Positions 19,545-28,418 of a stretch of DNA of 54,134 bases are shown piece by piece. Made by a program: the position numbers and the translations under genes. Source of the stretch: an uncultured Deferribacteraceae bacterium. GTDB taxonomy: Bacteria > Chrysiogenota > Deferribacteres > Deferribacterales > Mucispirillaceae. The stretch is from contig CAMRCY010000012.1 of assembly GCA_947041165.1 (NCBI GenBank), positions 1 through 54,134 of the forward strand, given 5' to 3'. A model generated the notes under the pieces. That model did no database searches. It saw only the letters and a program-made list of their open reading frames with translations, and was not told the origin of the DNA. Position 1 is the first letter of the stretch. Each line of letters opens with the position of its first letter.

Positions 19545-19566
19545 AACTGTGTGAAAGAAAACAGTT
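19545..19566. promoter_or_regulatory. inverted repeat upstream of cysK, candidate operator
   Basis: AACTGT and ACAGTT form perfect 6-bp arms separated by 10 bp, just downstream of the putative cysK -10 box. The spacing fits a dimeric regulator. The binding factor is unknown, and a short RNA hairpin is an alternative. Confidence 0.35.
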
Positions 19567-19594
19567 AAAAAATTATATCATAAAAGAGGTAGAT

Positions 19595-20521
19595 ATGAAA
19601 TACGCAAAACAGATAACAGACCTTATAGGCAAAACGCCGCTACTTAAAATTGACAAACTCCATAAACAAAATGCAAATATATTTGCTAAGTTAGAGATGT
19701 TTAATCCACTATCGTCAGTTAAAGATAGACTAGGAAAAGCACTTATCGAATCAGCTGAAAAAAAGAACCTAATTAAAAAGAATACTATACTTATTGAGCC
19801 AACATCTGGAAACACAGGTATTGGACTTGCATATATTGCAGCTAGTAAAGGTTATAAACTTATTCTTGTTATGCCTGAGAGTATGAGTATGGAAAGACGT
19901 ATGTTACTTTCTGCACTCGGTGCTGAACTTATATTAACTAAAGCTGAACTTGGTATGAAAGGCGCTATCGCTAAAGCTACTGAACTTGCTGAGAGTAATA
20001 AAAATTACCTTATGTTGCAACAGTTTGATAACCTTGTTAATAAAGCTATGCATAAAAAAACTACTGCTAAAGAGATTATTGAAGATACTGATGGTAAAGT
20101 TGATTACTTTATTGCAGGTGTTGGAACAGGCGGAACTGTGTCAGGTGTTGGAGAAGCATTAAAAGCTCTTAACCCTAATATTAAAATTATCGCTGTTGAA
20201 CCTAAAGGATCTCCTGTGTTATCAACTGGTGTTGCAGGACCTCATAAAATACAAGGGATCGGAGCTGGATTTGTTCCTAAAAACTATAACCCTAAAGTTA
20301 TCGATGAGATCGTAACTGTTGATGATGAAACAGCTGGAAAATTTGCTAGAAAATCAGCTAAAGAATTAGGATTATTAATCGGTATATCATCAGGCGCTGT
20401 CTTATCTGTTGCTGTTAAAATTGCTGCTAGAAAAGAAGCTAAAAATAAAAATATCGTAGTGCTTCTACCTGACTCTGGTGAAAGATATCTATCTACTTGG
20501 TTATTTCAAGAAGATAAATAA
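19595..20521 (+). CDS. cysK: cysteine synthase A
   Basis: The 308-residue protein matches O-acetylserine sulfhydrylase. Lys43 in NPLSSVKDR binds pyridoxal phosphate. PTSGNTGIGLAYIAASKGY (residues 69-87) is the substrate loop, GTGGTVSG binds the PLP phosphate, and SSGA is near the C terminus. It makes cysteine from O-acetylserine and sulfide. An AGAGG ribosome site precedes the ATG. metY follows on the same strand after 128 bp with its own promoter. No serine acetyltransferase gene is nearby. Confidence 0.96.
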   Translation: MKYAKQITDLIGKTPLLKIDKLHKQNANIFAKLEMFNPLSSVKDRLGKALIESAEKKNLIKKNTILIEPTSGNTGIGLAYIAASKGYKLILVMPESMSMERRMLLSALGAELILTKAELGMKGAIAKATELAESNKNYLMLQQFDNLVNKAMHKKTTAKEIIEDTDGKVDYFIAGVGTGGTVSGVGEALKALNPNIKIIAVEPKGSPVLSTGVAGPHKIQGIGAGFVPKNYNPKVIDEIVTVDDETAGKFARKSAKELGLLIGISSGAVLSVAVKIAARKEAKNKNIVVLLPDSGERYLSTWLFQEDK

Positions 20522-20546
20522 ATTAGAAATTATAGAGTGATAGTAG

Positions 20547-20575
20547 TTGGCAAATTTCACCTATATGCATAATAA
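20547..20575 (+). promoter_or_regulatory. promoter of metY
   Basis: TTGGCA (20547-20552) and TAATAA (20570-20575) are separated by 17 bp in the cysK-metY gap. I see no SAM riboswitch or T-box in the remaining 70 bp. Confidence 0.55.
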
Positions 20576-20649
20576 TATAGTGGAATTAAATAAATTAAAA
20601 TTAATAAATTTTTACCAGTAGTAAAAGAAAAATGAAGTAGGATGTAATT

Positions 20650-21933
20650 ATGAAACAGAAATTTGAAACGTTAGCGATACACTCAGGACAAACAGTGAAT
20701 CAAAATACCATGGCTAGAGGAATTGAGATCTGTCGTTCAACGGCATTTTTATTTAGAAGCCACGAACATGCGAAAAATCTTTTTGGACTTAAAGAACTTG
20801 GAAACATTTATTCAAGACTTACAAACCCAACTAACGCAGTATTAGAAGAACGTATCACAGCTTTAGAGGGTGGTGCTGCATCAGTTGTTGTAGCTTCAGG
20901 AACATCTGCTATACATTACACAGTTATTAATATCGCTGAAATGGGTGATGAAATCGTAGCATCTGATAGATTGTACGGTGGAACATATACAATGTTTAGT
21001 GCGATCCTACCTCAATTTGGTATAACTACAAAATTTGCAGATATCAATAAACCTGAAACTTTTGAAAAACAGATCAATGAAAAAACTAGAATGATCTATC
21101 TAGAGTCGATCGGTAATCCAACATTAGATGTTGCTGATATTAAACTTTTTGCAGATATGGCTCATAAACATAATCTACCACTTGTTGTTGATGCAACTTT
21201 TTCAACTCCTTACTTAATGCGTGCTATTGAACATGGTGCTGATATCGTTATAAACTCGCTTACTAAATGGATAGGTGGACACGGATCTGCTATCGGTGGA
21301 GTTGTGACTGATGCTGGTAAATTTGATTTCTCTGATAAGAAATTTAGCCTATATAATAAACCTGATGCAAACTATCACGGAATGAAATGGGCAACAGATT
21401 TACCTGAGCCTTTAGCACCTATTAAATTTGCATTACGTCTTAGAACTGTACCACTTAGAAATCTTGGTGCTTGTTTATCTGCTGATAACTCTTGGATATT
21501 TATTCAAGGGCTTGAGTCGCTTTCTCTTAGAATGGAAAGACACTCTGAAAATGCACTTAAAGTTGCTGAGTATTTAAATAAACATGATAAAGTTGAATGG
21601 GTTAGATATCCAGGACTTGCAACTGATCCATCGAACGCACTTGCTAAAAAATATCTTAATAACGGATTTGGTGGCATGGTTGTTTTCGGTATTAAAGGTG
21701 GACTTGAGGCTGGTGGAAAATTTATAGAATTGTTAAAATTGTTCTCTCACGTTGCAAATGTTGGGGATGCTAAATCTTTAGCAATTCACCCTGCATCAAC
21801 TTCTCATTCACAGATGACAGAAGAACAACTTATAGGTGCTGGTGTTAAAACCGATCTTGTAAGATTGTCGATCGGGATTGAACATATTGATGATATCTTA
21901 GGGGATATCAAAGAAGCGTTAGATAAAATATAA
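20650..21933 (+). CDS. metY: O-acetylhomoserine sulfhydrylase
   Basis: The 427-residue protein belongs to the Cys/Met-metabolism PLP enzymes. It begins FETLAIHSGQ, has ALEGGAASVVVASGTSAIHY and binds PLP through Lys206 in NSLTKWIGGHGSAIGG. The ~425-residue length, with an insertion after the lysine (DANYHGMKWATDLPEPLAP), is that of MetY rather than the ~380-residue cystathionine enzymes. It makes homocysteine directly from O-acetylhomoserine and sulfide. It follows cysK, so the pair supplies both sulfur amino acids. A terminator closes the unit. Confidence 0.93.
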   Translation: MKQKFETLAIHSGQTVNQNTMARGIEICRSTAFLFRSHEHAKNLFGLKELGNIYSRLTNPTNAVLEERITALEGGAASVVVASGTSAIHYTVINIAEMGDEIVASDRLYGGTYTMFSAILPQFGITTKFADINKPETFEKQINEKTRMIYLESIGNPTLDVADIKLFADMAHKHNLPLVVDATFSTPYLMRAIEHGADIVINSLTKWIGGHGSAIGGVVTDAGKFDFSDKKFSLYNKPDANYHGMKWATDLPEPLAPIKFALRLRTVPLRNLGACLSADNSWIFIQGLESLSLRMERHSENALKVAEYLNKHDKVEWVRYPGLATDPSNALAKKYLNNGFGGMVVFGIKGGLEAGGKFIELLKLFSHVANVGDAKSLAIHPASTSHSQMTEEQLIGAGVKTDLVRLSIGIEHIDDILGDIKEALDKI

Positions 21934-21990
21934 TTAGAGCTATAATTTTAAAAGTAACATTTTAAGATTAATGTTTTAGAGTAAATTATG

Positions 21991-22037
21991 AGAGTAATCT
22001 GTTGATACAAAATATCGATAGGTTACTCTTTTTTTAT
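21991..22037 (+). terminator. intrinsic terminator after metY
   Basis: AGAGTAATC (from 21991) pairs with GGTTACTCT (22021-22029), leaving a loop of about 20 nt that can itself fold. Seven T follow directly. It lies about 60 bp past the metY stop. Confidence 0.85.
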
Positions 22038-22150
22038 TGATAAATACTCTGTGTGCGATTGCAAACTGTGTGCCTTAGCTGATTGCGTACGAATGTGATA
22101 AAGTTTGCTTACTCAATTGATGTTCATGCGACTTACGTGTTAGAATTTGC

Positions 22151-22850
22151 AACTTGCGTGCATGTGATTTATGTGCGTGTGATTTGCATGCGTGTGATTT
22201 GCGTGCATGTGATTAGTGTGCGTGTGATCTGCATGCGTGTGATTTGCGTGCATGTGATTTGCGTGCATGTGATTTGCGTGCATGTGATTTGCGTGCATGT
22301 GATTTATGTGCGTGTGATTTGCGTGCATGTGATTAGTGTGCGTGTGATTTGCGTGCATGTGATTTATGTGCGTGTGATTTGCGTGCATGTGATTAGTGTG
22401 CGTGTGATTTGTGTGCATGTGATTAGCGTGCATGTGATCTGTGTGCGTGTGATTAGCGTGCATGTGATTAGTGTGCGTGTGATCTGCATGCGTGTGATTA
22501 GCGTGCATGTGATTTATGTGCGTGTGATTAGCGTGCGTGTGATTAGTGTGCGTGTGATTTATGTGCGTGTGATTTATGTGCGTGTGATTTGCGTGCGTGT
22601 GATTTGCGTGCGTGTGATTTGAGTGCGTGTGATTTATGTGCGTGTGATTTATGTGCGTGAGATTTATGTGCGTGTGATTAGCGTGCATGTGATTTGCATG
22701 CGTGTGATTAGTGTGCGTGTGATTAGTGTGCGTGTGATTTATGTGCGTGTGATTTATGTGCATGTGATCTGCGTGCATGCGATTAGCGTGCGTGTGATCT
22801 GCGTGCATGTGATTAGTGTGCGTGTGATTTGCGTGCATGTGATTTGCATG
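22151..22850. repeat. 15-bp GC-rich minisatellite, about 46 uninterrupted units
   Basis: A unit of consensus GCGTGCGTGTGATTT recurs every 15 bp for about 700 bp, with no insertion or deletion (GAT stays in register throughout). Variation is almost confined to the CpG positions (GCG to GTG or GCA, CGTGT to CATGT) and the last bases of the unit. The array is much more GC-rich than its surroundings and is mostly alternating purine-pyrimidine. Degenerate units extend to about 22040 on the left. Because the period is a multiple of three, both strands carry long open frames with 5-residue repeats. I regard these as a by-product because no ribosome site or normal start context precedes them. It is the main content of the gene-free stretch between metY and the next gene. 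Confidence 0.95.
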
Positions 22851-22908
22851 CGTATTTCAACAATCGCAACGTCAACCATAAATATTCGCAAACTTAACCT
22901 GCTCTTTA

Positions 22909-23361
22909 CTAAATATTTATGATTACAGCCGTTTCATCGCAGTTCGGATATTTTGGACATTTAAGACAATCTGTCCAGATCTTTCTTGGCAGTCCTTCTA
23001 TATCTGTTATATGAAAACCGTTATTTGTAAAAAAATCAACTCTATACGTCAACGCAAAAATAGATTTAAACTCGTAACTCTTTGCTTTCTCCAATTTATA
23101 CTCTAACAACTTTCTGCCGATCCCCTGCCCTTCATACCCTTTCTTTACTGCAAATGATCTAACCTCTGCGATATCTTCCCACATAGGATGTAACGCTATT
23201 ACACCTACTATCTCATTACTCTCATTCACATATACTGAAAATTCATACAGCTTTTCATAAATCTCACTCAAGCTAACTGCCAACATCACACCATCTGATG
23301 CATACTTATTAACTAGCTCATGGATCGCTCCTGCATCTGACACTACACAATCTTTTATCAT
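22909..23361 (-). CDS. GNAT N-acetyltransferase, probable short N-acetylglutamate synthase
   Basis: Started at the ATG at 23361, 6 nt after a GGGA ribosome site, the protein is 150 residues (an upstream GTG would overlap that site). The GNAT core is clear: EVRSFAVKKGYEGQGIGRKLL contains the acetyl-CoA pyrophosphate loop. The C-terminal LPRKIWTDCLKCPKYPNCDE, with its three Cys, is characteristic of stand-alone bacterial N-acetylglutamate synthases that replace the long ArgA in many lineages. It would acetylate glutamate for arginine biosynthesis. No other arg genes are adjacent, so a different acceptor amino acid remains possible. Confidence 0.8.
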   Translation of the reverse strand: MIKDCVVSDAGAIHELVNKYASDGVMLAVSLSEIYEKLYEFSVYVNESNEIVGVIALHPMWEDIAEVRSFAVKKGYEGQGIGRKLLEYKLEKAKSYEFKSIFALTYRVDFFTNNGFHITDIEGLPRKIWTDCLKCPKYPNCDETAVIINI

Positions 23362-23444
23362 ATCTTTTCCCACACTCAGTTATATTAAAATACAGTATCG
23401 TATATCATAATAATATTTTCAAGTAATATCTTAACTATATATAC

Positions 23445-23473
23445 TAGACATAATCAATGTAATATTGTAATAT
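23445..23473 (+). promoter_or_regulatory. promoter of the pyrRBC operon
   Basis: TAGACA (23445-23450) and TAATAT (23468-23473) are 17 bp apart. Transcription would start only about 25 nt before the pyrR ATG. That leaves no room for the antiterminator/terminator leader of Bacillus-type pyr attenuation. Confidence 0.55.
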
Positions 23474-23504
23474 TGTTCAAAATATATTTTAATTTGGTGG
23501 TTAT

Positions 23505-24050
23505 ATGATTAACGAAAAGGTTATTGTTGAGTCAGTAGAAGTAAATTCTATCCTTGAAAGAATGTCTTTGCAAATAGTAGAAACATCTCCCGATTTAAAT
23601 AACCTTGCAATTGTTGGTATAAAAAGAAGAGGCGTTAATATCGCTAATAGACTTACTAATCATATGAATAATTTTAATAAAAAAGGGTTTCTATACGGTG
23701 AGCTTGATATAACTTTATATAGAGATGATCTTACAGAAATTAACTCTATCCCTGATGTTAAAAAATCAACTATTGATTTTGATGTAAATAATAAAATTGT
23801 CGTATTAGTCGACGATGTCTTATACACTGGGAGAACTATTCGTTCTGCAATCGAAGCTATATTAGATTTTGGTAGACCTCGCAAAATACTCCTCGCTGTA
23901 CTAATAGATAGAGGACATAGAGAACTACCGATAGAAGCAAATTTTGTCGGTAAATATATTCAAACAACATCAAATGAAGTTATCCATGTGAAAGTGAAAG
24001 AGATAGACGGCATAGATGACTGTGTTGCAATCGCTACAATAGAGAAATAA
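23505..24050 (+). CDS. pyrR: PyrR: pyr operon regulator / uracil phosphoribosyltransferase
   Basis: The 181-residue protein has the PyrR length. The PRPP-binding motif is VVLVDDVLYTGRTIRSAIEAI, and IVGIKRRGVNIANRL near residue 30 is the PyrR-specific start of the fold. PyrR converts uracil plus PRPP to UMP and, in Gram-positives, binds pyr mRNA. It is the first gene of pyrR-pyrB-pyrC, 31 bp before pyrB. The short leader and absence of a visible binding loop argue against classical attenuation here. Confidence 0.95.
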   Translation: MINEKVIVESVEVNSILERMSLQIVETSPDLNNLAIVGIKRRGVNIANRLTNHMNNFNKKGFLYGELDITLYRDDLTEINSIPDVKKSTIDFDVNNKIVVLVDDVLYTGRTIRSAIEAILDFGRPRKILLAVLIDRGHRELPIEANFVGKYIQTTSNEVIHVKVKEIDGIDDCVAIATIEK

Positions 24051-24081
24051 ATAACAAATATAAAATATAAAGGATCGCTTA

Positions 24082-25011
24082 ATGTATAAACATAAAGATT
24101 TTATATCGACTAAAGAGCTAACCTTAGATGAGATCGATTTTATCCTAACATCTGCTGAAGCTTTTCTTGAAATAGGTAAAAGAGAGATCAAAAAAGTTCC
24201 AACTTTAAAAGGTAGAACTGTCGTTAATCTCTTCTTTGAAAACTCAACAAGAACTAGAACTTCTTTTGAGATCGCTGGGAAAAGATTAGGTGCTGATGTG
24301 ATTAATATATCTGGATCAACTTCATCTGCTGTGAAAGGCGAAACATTACTTGATACTGTTCGCAACATTGAGGCTATGAGTGCCGATATTATCACTGTGA
24401 GAGACTCTCACTCTGGATCTGTTAAATTCCTAGCAGATAATGTGGAAGCATCTATCATCAACGCAGGAGATGGTCAAAATGAGCATCCAACTCAAGCTAT
24501 GCTCGATCTACTGACCATAAAACAACATAAAAAAGATCTGAATGGATTAAATGTGTCTATCATAGGTGATATCGAACACTCTAGAGTTGCTAGAAGTAAT
24601 ATACATCTTATGAAAAAATTTGGTATGAATATAAAAGTTTTCGGCCCTCCAACTGTGATACCTAAAAATGTTGAAGTGCTAGGTGTTACCGTTGCCCATA
24701 ACATAATCGATGCTGTAAAAGATGCTGATGTTATTATTGTGCTTAGAATTCAGCGTGAGAGAATGGGAAAACTACTTATTCCTTCTAATAGAGAGTACTG
24801 TCAAATATTTTCTATCACTCCAGAAATTATGAAAAATGCAAAAAACGATGTTATGATCTTACACCCTGGCCCAATCAATAGAGGTATAGAAATTTCATCA
24901 GTTGTTGCTGACTCAAATAGATCATTTATTTTAGATCAAGTAGAGGCTGGTGTTGCCGTTAGAATGGCGATGCTCTCTATATTAGCTTTCAATAGATCAG
25001 GTGAATTATAA
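24082..25011 (+). CDS. pyrB: aspartate carbamoyltransferase, catalytic subunit
   Basis: The 309-residue protein shows the carbamoyl-phosphate motif FFENSTRTRTSFE (residues 53-65) and the conserved HPTQAMLDLLTI. The aspartate-binding loop near the C terminus reads RIQRERMGK and HPGPINRGIEI. It makes carbamoyl aspartate, the committed pyrimidine step. No pyrI regulatory subunit is encoded next to it. pyrC begins one base after its stop codon. Confidence 0.97.
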   Translation: MYKHKDFISTKELTLDEIDFILTSAEAFLEIGKREIKKVPTLKGRTVVNLFFENSTRTRTSFEIAGKRLGADVINISGSTSSAVKGETLLDTVRNIEAMSADIITVRDSHSGSVKFLADNVEASIINAGDGQNEHPTQAMLDLLTIKQHKKDLNGLNVSIIGDIEHSRVARSNIHLMKKFGMNIKVFGPPTVIPKNVEVLGVTVAHNIIDAVKDADVIIVLRIQRERMGKLLIPSNREYCQIFSITPEIMKNAKNDVMILHPGPINRGIEISSVVADSNRSFILDQVEAGVAVRMAMLSILAFNRSGEL

Positions 25012-25012
25012 A

Positions 25013-26296
25013 ATGAAAAATATACTTTTAACAAATTGCAAAATTGTAAATCATAACAGCACAACAGAAGGCGATATATTAATCGCTGGTGACAAGATTA
25101 AAGATATACTACCGATCGGTTCTCTATCTCCAAGCATAGAAGATTTAGAGATTATAGATTGCTCTAACCTACTAGTTTTACCTGGACTAATAGATATGCA
25201 TGTTCATATGCGTGAGCCTGGACATGAGTATAAAGAAGATCTACGATCTGCTGCTGAGGCTGCTGTCGCTGGTGGTGTAACATCTGCCTTATGTATGGCA
25301 AACACATCACCGTGCGTTGACAACTCATTTATCGCATCATACATACATAATAAAAGTTTGGCTGATGGCTTAATTGATATCTTTCCATACGGTACTGTAA
25401 CTAAAGGTATGAAGGGAGATGAGTTAACTGAAATGGGTGATATTCTAAACGCTGGTTCAGTTGGATTTTCTGAAGATGGTTATACGATCATGAACGCTGA
25501 AGTTATGCGTCGTGCCTTAGAGTATGTTAAATATTTTAACTCGTTCATCGCAGTTCATGCAATTGATGTAAATCTTCAAGGAACTGGTTCTATGAACGAA
25601 GGTGAAACATCTACAATGAACGGACTTAAAGGAATTCCATCTGAATCTGAATCTGTGATCGTAGCTAGAGATATTCAACTTGCAAGGTTAACAGGTTCAA
25701 GAGTTCACATCTGTCATATATCAGCTAAAGAGTCTGTTGAGCTTGTACGTTTTGGAAAGGAACAAGGGATTATGGTTACAGCTGAAGTTACTCCTCATCA
25801 CTTTTCACTCACTGATAAAATGTGTATGGATTATAACACTAACTATAAAATGTCGCCTCCACTTAGAGAACAGAAAGATATCGACTCTATAATTGAAGCG
25901 TTGAACGATGGTACAATTGATTGTATCGCAACCGATCACGCTCCTCATCAAGCTGATGAAAAGTTTGTAGAGTTTGCGTCAGCTCCAGTTGGTATTATAG
26001 GGCTTCAAACAATGATACCTCTAACCATTAAACTTATTGATGAAGGAAAATTTACATGGGAAAGTTTTGCAAGAACTGCATCATACAACCCTGCTAATAT
26101 CATCGGTAAAACAGATAGAGGAGAGATTGCAAGAGGCAAGAAAGCCGATATCACAATCATTGATCCAAACGATAAATATGTTTTCAATGAGAGTGTTAAT
26201 AAATCTAAATCTGTCAACTCACCATACTTTAACAAAGAACTTAAAGGCAGAGCTGTGAAAACAATTAAGAACGGTAAAATTGTTTTTGAAGTTTAA
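25013..26296 (+). CDS. pyrC: dihydroorotase
   Basis: The start is placed at the ATG at 25013, eight bases after AGGTGA. An in-frame GTG at 25001 overlaps pyrB and the ribosome site. The 427-residue protein is a class I (long) dihydroorotase. It has the metal pair DMHVHMREPG near residue 60, ALCMANTSP, HICHISAKES and the metal-binding ATDHAPH. It closes carbamoyl aspartate to dihydroorotate. Three active-site His/Asp groups are intact, so it is not the inactive PyrC-like partner seen with some PyrB complexes. Confidence 0.96.
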   Translation: MKNILLTNCKIVNHNSTTEGDILIAGDKIKDILPIGSLSPSIEDLEIIDCSNLLVLPGLIDMHVHMREPGHEYKEDLRSAAEAAVAGGVTSALCMANTSPCVDNSFIASYIHNKSLADGLIDIFPYGTVTKGMKGDELTEMGDILNAGSVGFSEDGYTIMNAEVMRRALEYVKYFNSFIAVHAIDVNLQGTGSMNEGETSTMNGLKGIPSESESVIVARDIQLARLTGSRVHICHISAKESVELVRFGKEQGIMVTAEVTPHHFSLTDKMCMDYNTNYKMSPPLREQKDIDSIIEALNDGTIDCIATDHAPHQADEKFVEFASAPVGIIGLQTMIPLTIKLIDEGKFTWESFARTASYNPANIIGKTDRGEIARGKKADITIIDPNDKYVFNESVNKSKSVNSPYFNKELKGRAVKTIKNGKIVFEV

Positions 26297-26486
26297 AAAT
26301 AGTTATAAATGTGGTGATTGTATAATTTATTGATTGTTCAAATAAAGGCGATAGCGATAAAAGAATTAAAGAGTGTAGAATTTGGACTATAAGAAAATAG
26401 ATATTTTCTAATACGTTTTATACTATATAATAACTGTAATTAATAACTTCCATAATCAATTTATAGATAAGCGTTACAGGGAGATA

Positions 26487-26880
26487 TTAACACTTTAAAG
26501 TTGGAGAATAATGTGCTTTAGATCGCTCTTCTGAATAACAAGTTTCAACAGCCTCATAACAAACTGCTCTTATATATTTCAGTCCAATATAATTATCATA
26601 ATCTATACGAAGCCATCAATATTTGTAATACAACTGTAGTACCCTAAAGTGTACAGGAAAAAAAATTACTGGTAATTCTGACAAGTTAAATTGAGTAACC
26701 ACATATAAATTACCACTCTTCCAAACCATTCATCTTGTGGAAAGGTTCTGTGATAGATAGACAGATAAGGAAGTCTACCAAACTTGCTACCAATTAAATT
26801 AGTAGCATCATCTGTTGCTTCAATCTCACAATATCACGTTCAATAGGTTTTATCTTTTTCTAAAACTATTTCACTCTTTC
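26487..26880 (-). pseudogene. decayed DUF1963 (YwqG-like) gene
   Basis: No frame is open across this stretch, yet minus-strand fragments in different frames read as consecutive pieces of a DUF1963/YwqG protein. SKFGRLPYL (about 26769-26800) is followed by QFNLSELP (26670-26693), the family's Q-I-N-F-x-E-L-P equivalent. LGYYS comes next (about 26632-26646), then IDYDNYIGLKYIRAVCYEA (below 26606). Several frameshifts and at least two stops separate them, and the N and C termini are missing or unrecognisable. The remaining 26297-26486 has no gene. DUF1963 proteins have no firmly established function. The call is from memory of the family and should be checked by a frameshift-tolerant search. Confidence 0.65.
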
Positions 26881-26926
26881 TCAATTTTATAAACCTATAA
26901 AACTAGAATTAGGGTTTTTATGAAAT

Positions 26927-27598
26927 TTATAAATCAATATTAAATCTACTATGTTTTGCAATTTTTATTATTTTTATTTTAGCCAACATTTTCTCATACT
27001 CTATTGATAAGTAATCCTCTGCCCCATTCTTTTTTATATACTCTCTAAAAATTGATGAAACACTATCAATATAATCTTTAGGGATACTATCCATTGATAG
27101 CGATATAATATGACTAAAATAATCTAAAGACTCATGGTGAGGTTTGATTTCGGGGATAGATAAAATATAATTCCACCTCTTAACCCATAAATCAAATTGT
27201 GGAAATTTATAGATGTTTTTAACGATAGCTAATGCAATTTTGTCACTCTTATTAGTCTTAAACCTACTGAGATATTTATATGCAACATCAGTTGTGTAAT
27301 TGTATTTTGTAGATATAAATCCGATAGCTGATACTATATTTCGCACCACTATTTCATTGTCTTTATACTTATCACCGATATTCATAAGCTTTACAATATA
27401 TTTCATGTTTGCAAAAGCTTCTTTTCGATACTCTGTATTTTCGTCTGCTGCCTCTCTATTTATTAAAATAGATATTTTTAAAACTTCACTTTCTGTCAAT
27501 TCAACAACTTCGTTTAATAACGTATTTATAGTTTCTAGTTTAACTATAAATTTTTCACGTCCCTCAACATCAACAATCTCAACAATATCTAAATCCAT
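26927..27598 (-). CDS. hypothetical protein, all-alpha
   Basis: I do not recognise this 223-residue protein. It has no signal peptide and no membrane segment. It is predicted to be almost entirely helical, with repeated amphipathic stretches (KISILINREAADENTEYRKEAF, then NEIVVRNIVSAIGFIS) that could form HEAT- or ARM-like repeats. It follows the gene at 27643 by 44 bp in the same direction and precedes the DUF1963 remnant. The three lie together between the pyr operon and the exported-protein cluster. Confidence 0.6.
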   Translation of the reverse strand: MDLDIVEIVDVEGREKFIVKLETINTLLNEVVELTESEVLKISILINREAADENTEYRKEAFANMKYIVKLMNIGDKYKDNEIVVRNIVSAIGFISTKYNYTTDVAYKYLSRFKTNKSDKIALAIVKNIYKFPQFDLWVKRWNYILSIPEIKPHHESLDYFSHIISLSMDSIPKDYIDSVSSIFREYIKKNGAEDYLSIEYEKMLAKIKIIKIAKHSRFNIDL

Positions 27599-27642
27599 CT
27601 AACTTCCCTCTTCTAAATAATTAAATCTACCAACTATAAAAC

Positions 27643-28377
27643 TCAATCAAGAATATATAATTTATTCTGTTTTATATATTTTTCAAAATTTTCATACCTA
27701 TCTGAATTTTCTAAATAATCGCCGTAAGCATCGTATGCTACCGTGCATAACTCAAGAAAATCTGCATCATTTTTATTCAACTTTTTTGATAACTCTTTTA
27801 AGATATTTAAGTCAATTTTAAATTTAGCTAAAACTTCAAGATCGTTACATATAACACAAGTCGGAAGCTCGTGTAGTGAGAAACCTATTGAAGAAGATAT
27901 CAACGCATATTTACTCTCAAGTGTAGCTCTATCATCAGGATAAACCTCTAACACTTTATTTACAAGTTCAAGAGGTTCATACTTATATTTTGACACAGCA
28001 CAAATAATAGATAGAGGGCTATTATAACCATTGACTGTATAGTGCCTGTAACCTGAATTAGTATTTCCATCCATCAACTTAACATCTATAATCATTGAAA
28101 ATACGTATAGTAACGATTTTAAATCACCAGCTTCAATATCACGCAATACGCACGGAGCTAAAACTTTCTCCATAAATATATGATCATGTTTGAGCTGAAA
28201 CCCTTCTAACGAGTTGCTAAACTCAATAATTTTATCGATATCAGGTATTTGTTCATACTCTGTATTTTTCCAAATAGTTAATACGATATGACGTTGCTTT
28301 TTATCCTCTTTTTTAAAAAGTTTGTAAAAGGGATATTTTATATAAATATCTCTAAAATCATGTAACATATCTACCAT
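27643..28377 (-). CDS. hypothetical protein
   Basis: The 244-residue cytoplasmic protein has a good GGGGA ribosome site 6 nt before the ATG. I do not recognise a family. The sequence is mixed helical, rich in Lys, Asp and Tyr, with a few Cys (PTCVICND near residue 182). The segment YNSPLSIICAVSKYKYEPLELV resembles an ankyrin-like helix pair but does not repeat. It is the first of two same-strand orphans, possibly co-transcribed. Confidence 0.6.
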   Translation of the reverse strand: MVDMLHDFRDIYIKYPFYKLFKKEDKKQRHIVLTIWKNTEYEQIPDIDKIIEFSNSLEGFQLKHDHIFMEKVLAPCVLRDIEAGDLKSLLYVFSMIIDVKLMDGNTNSGYRHYTVNGYNSPLSIICAVSKYKYEPLELVNKVLEVYPDDRATLESKYALISSSIGFSLHELPTCVICNDLEVLAKFKIDLNILKELSKKLNKNDADFLELCTVAYDAYGDYLENSDRYENFEKYIKQNKLYILD

Positions 28378-28418
28378 AAAACATCCCCATAACTTAATAG
28401 TACAAACTAATTAATTAC

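Noticed and set aside
20522-20649. SAM riboswitch or T-box before metY
   Set aside because: The 128-bp gap shows a promoter but no conserved riboswitch core or terminator pair.
22083-22622. Val/Ile-repeat gene on the plus strand
   Set aside because: The frame is a product of the 15-bp repeat, ends at a stop inside it and has no convincing start signal.
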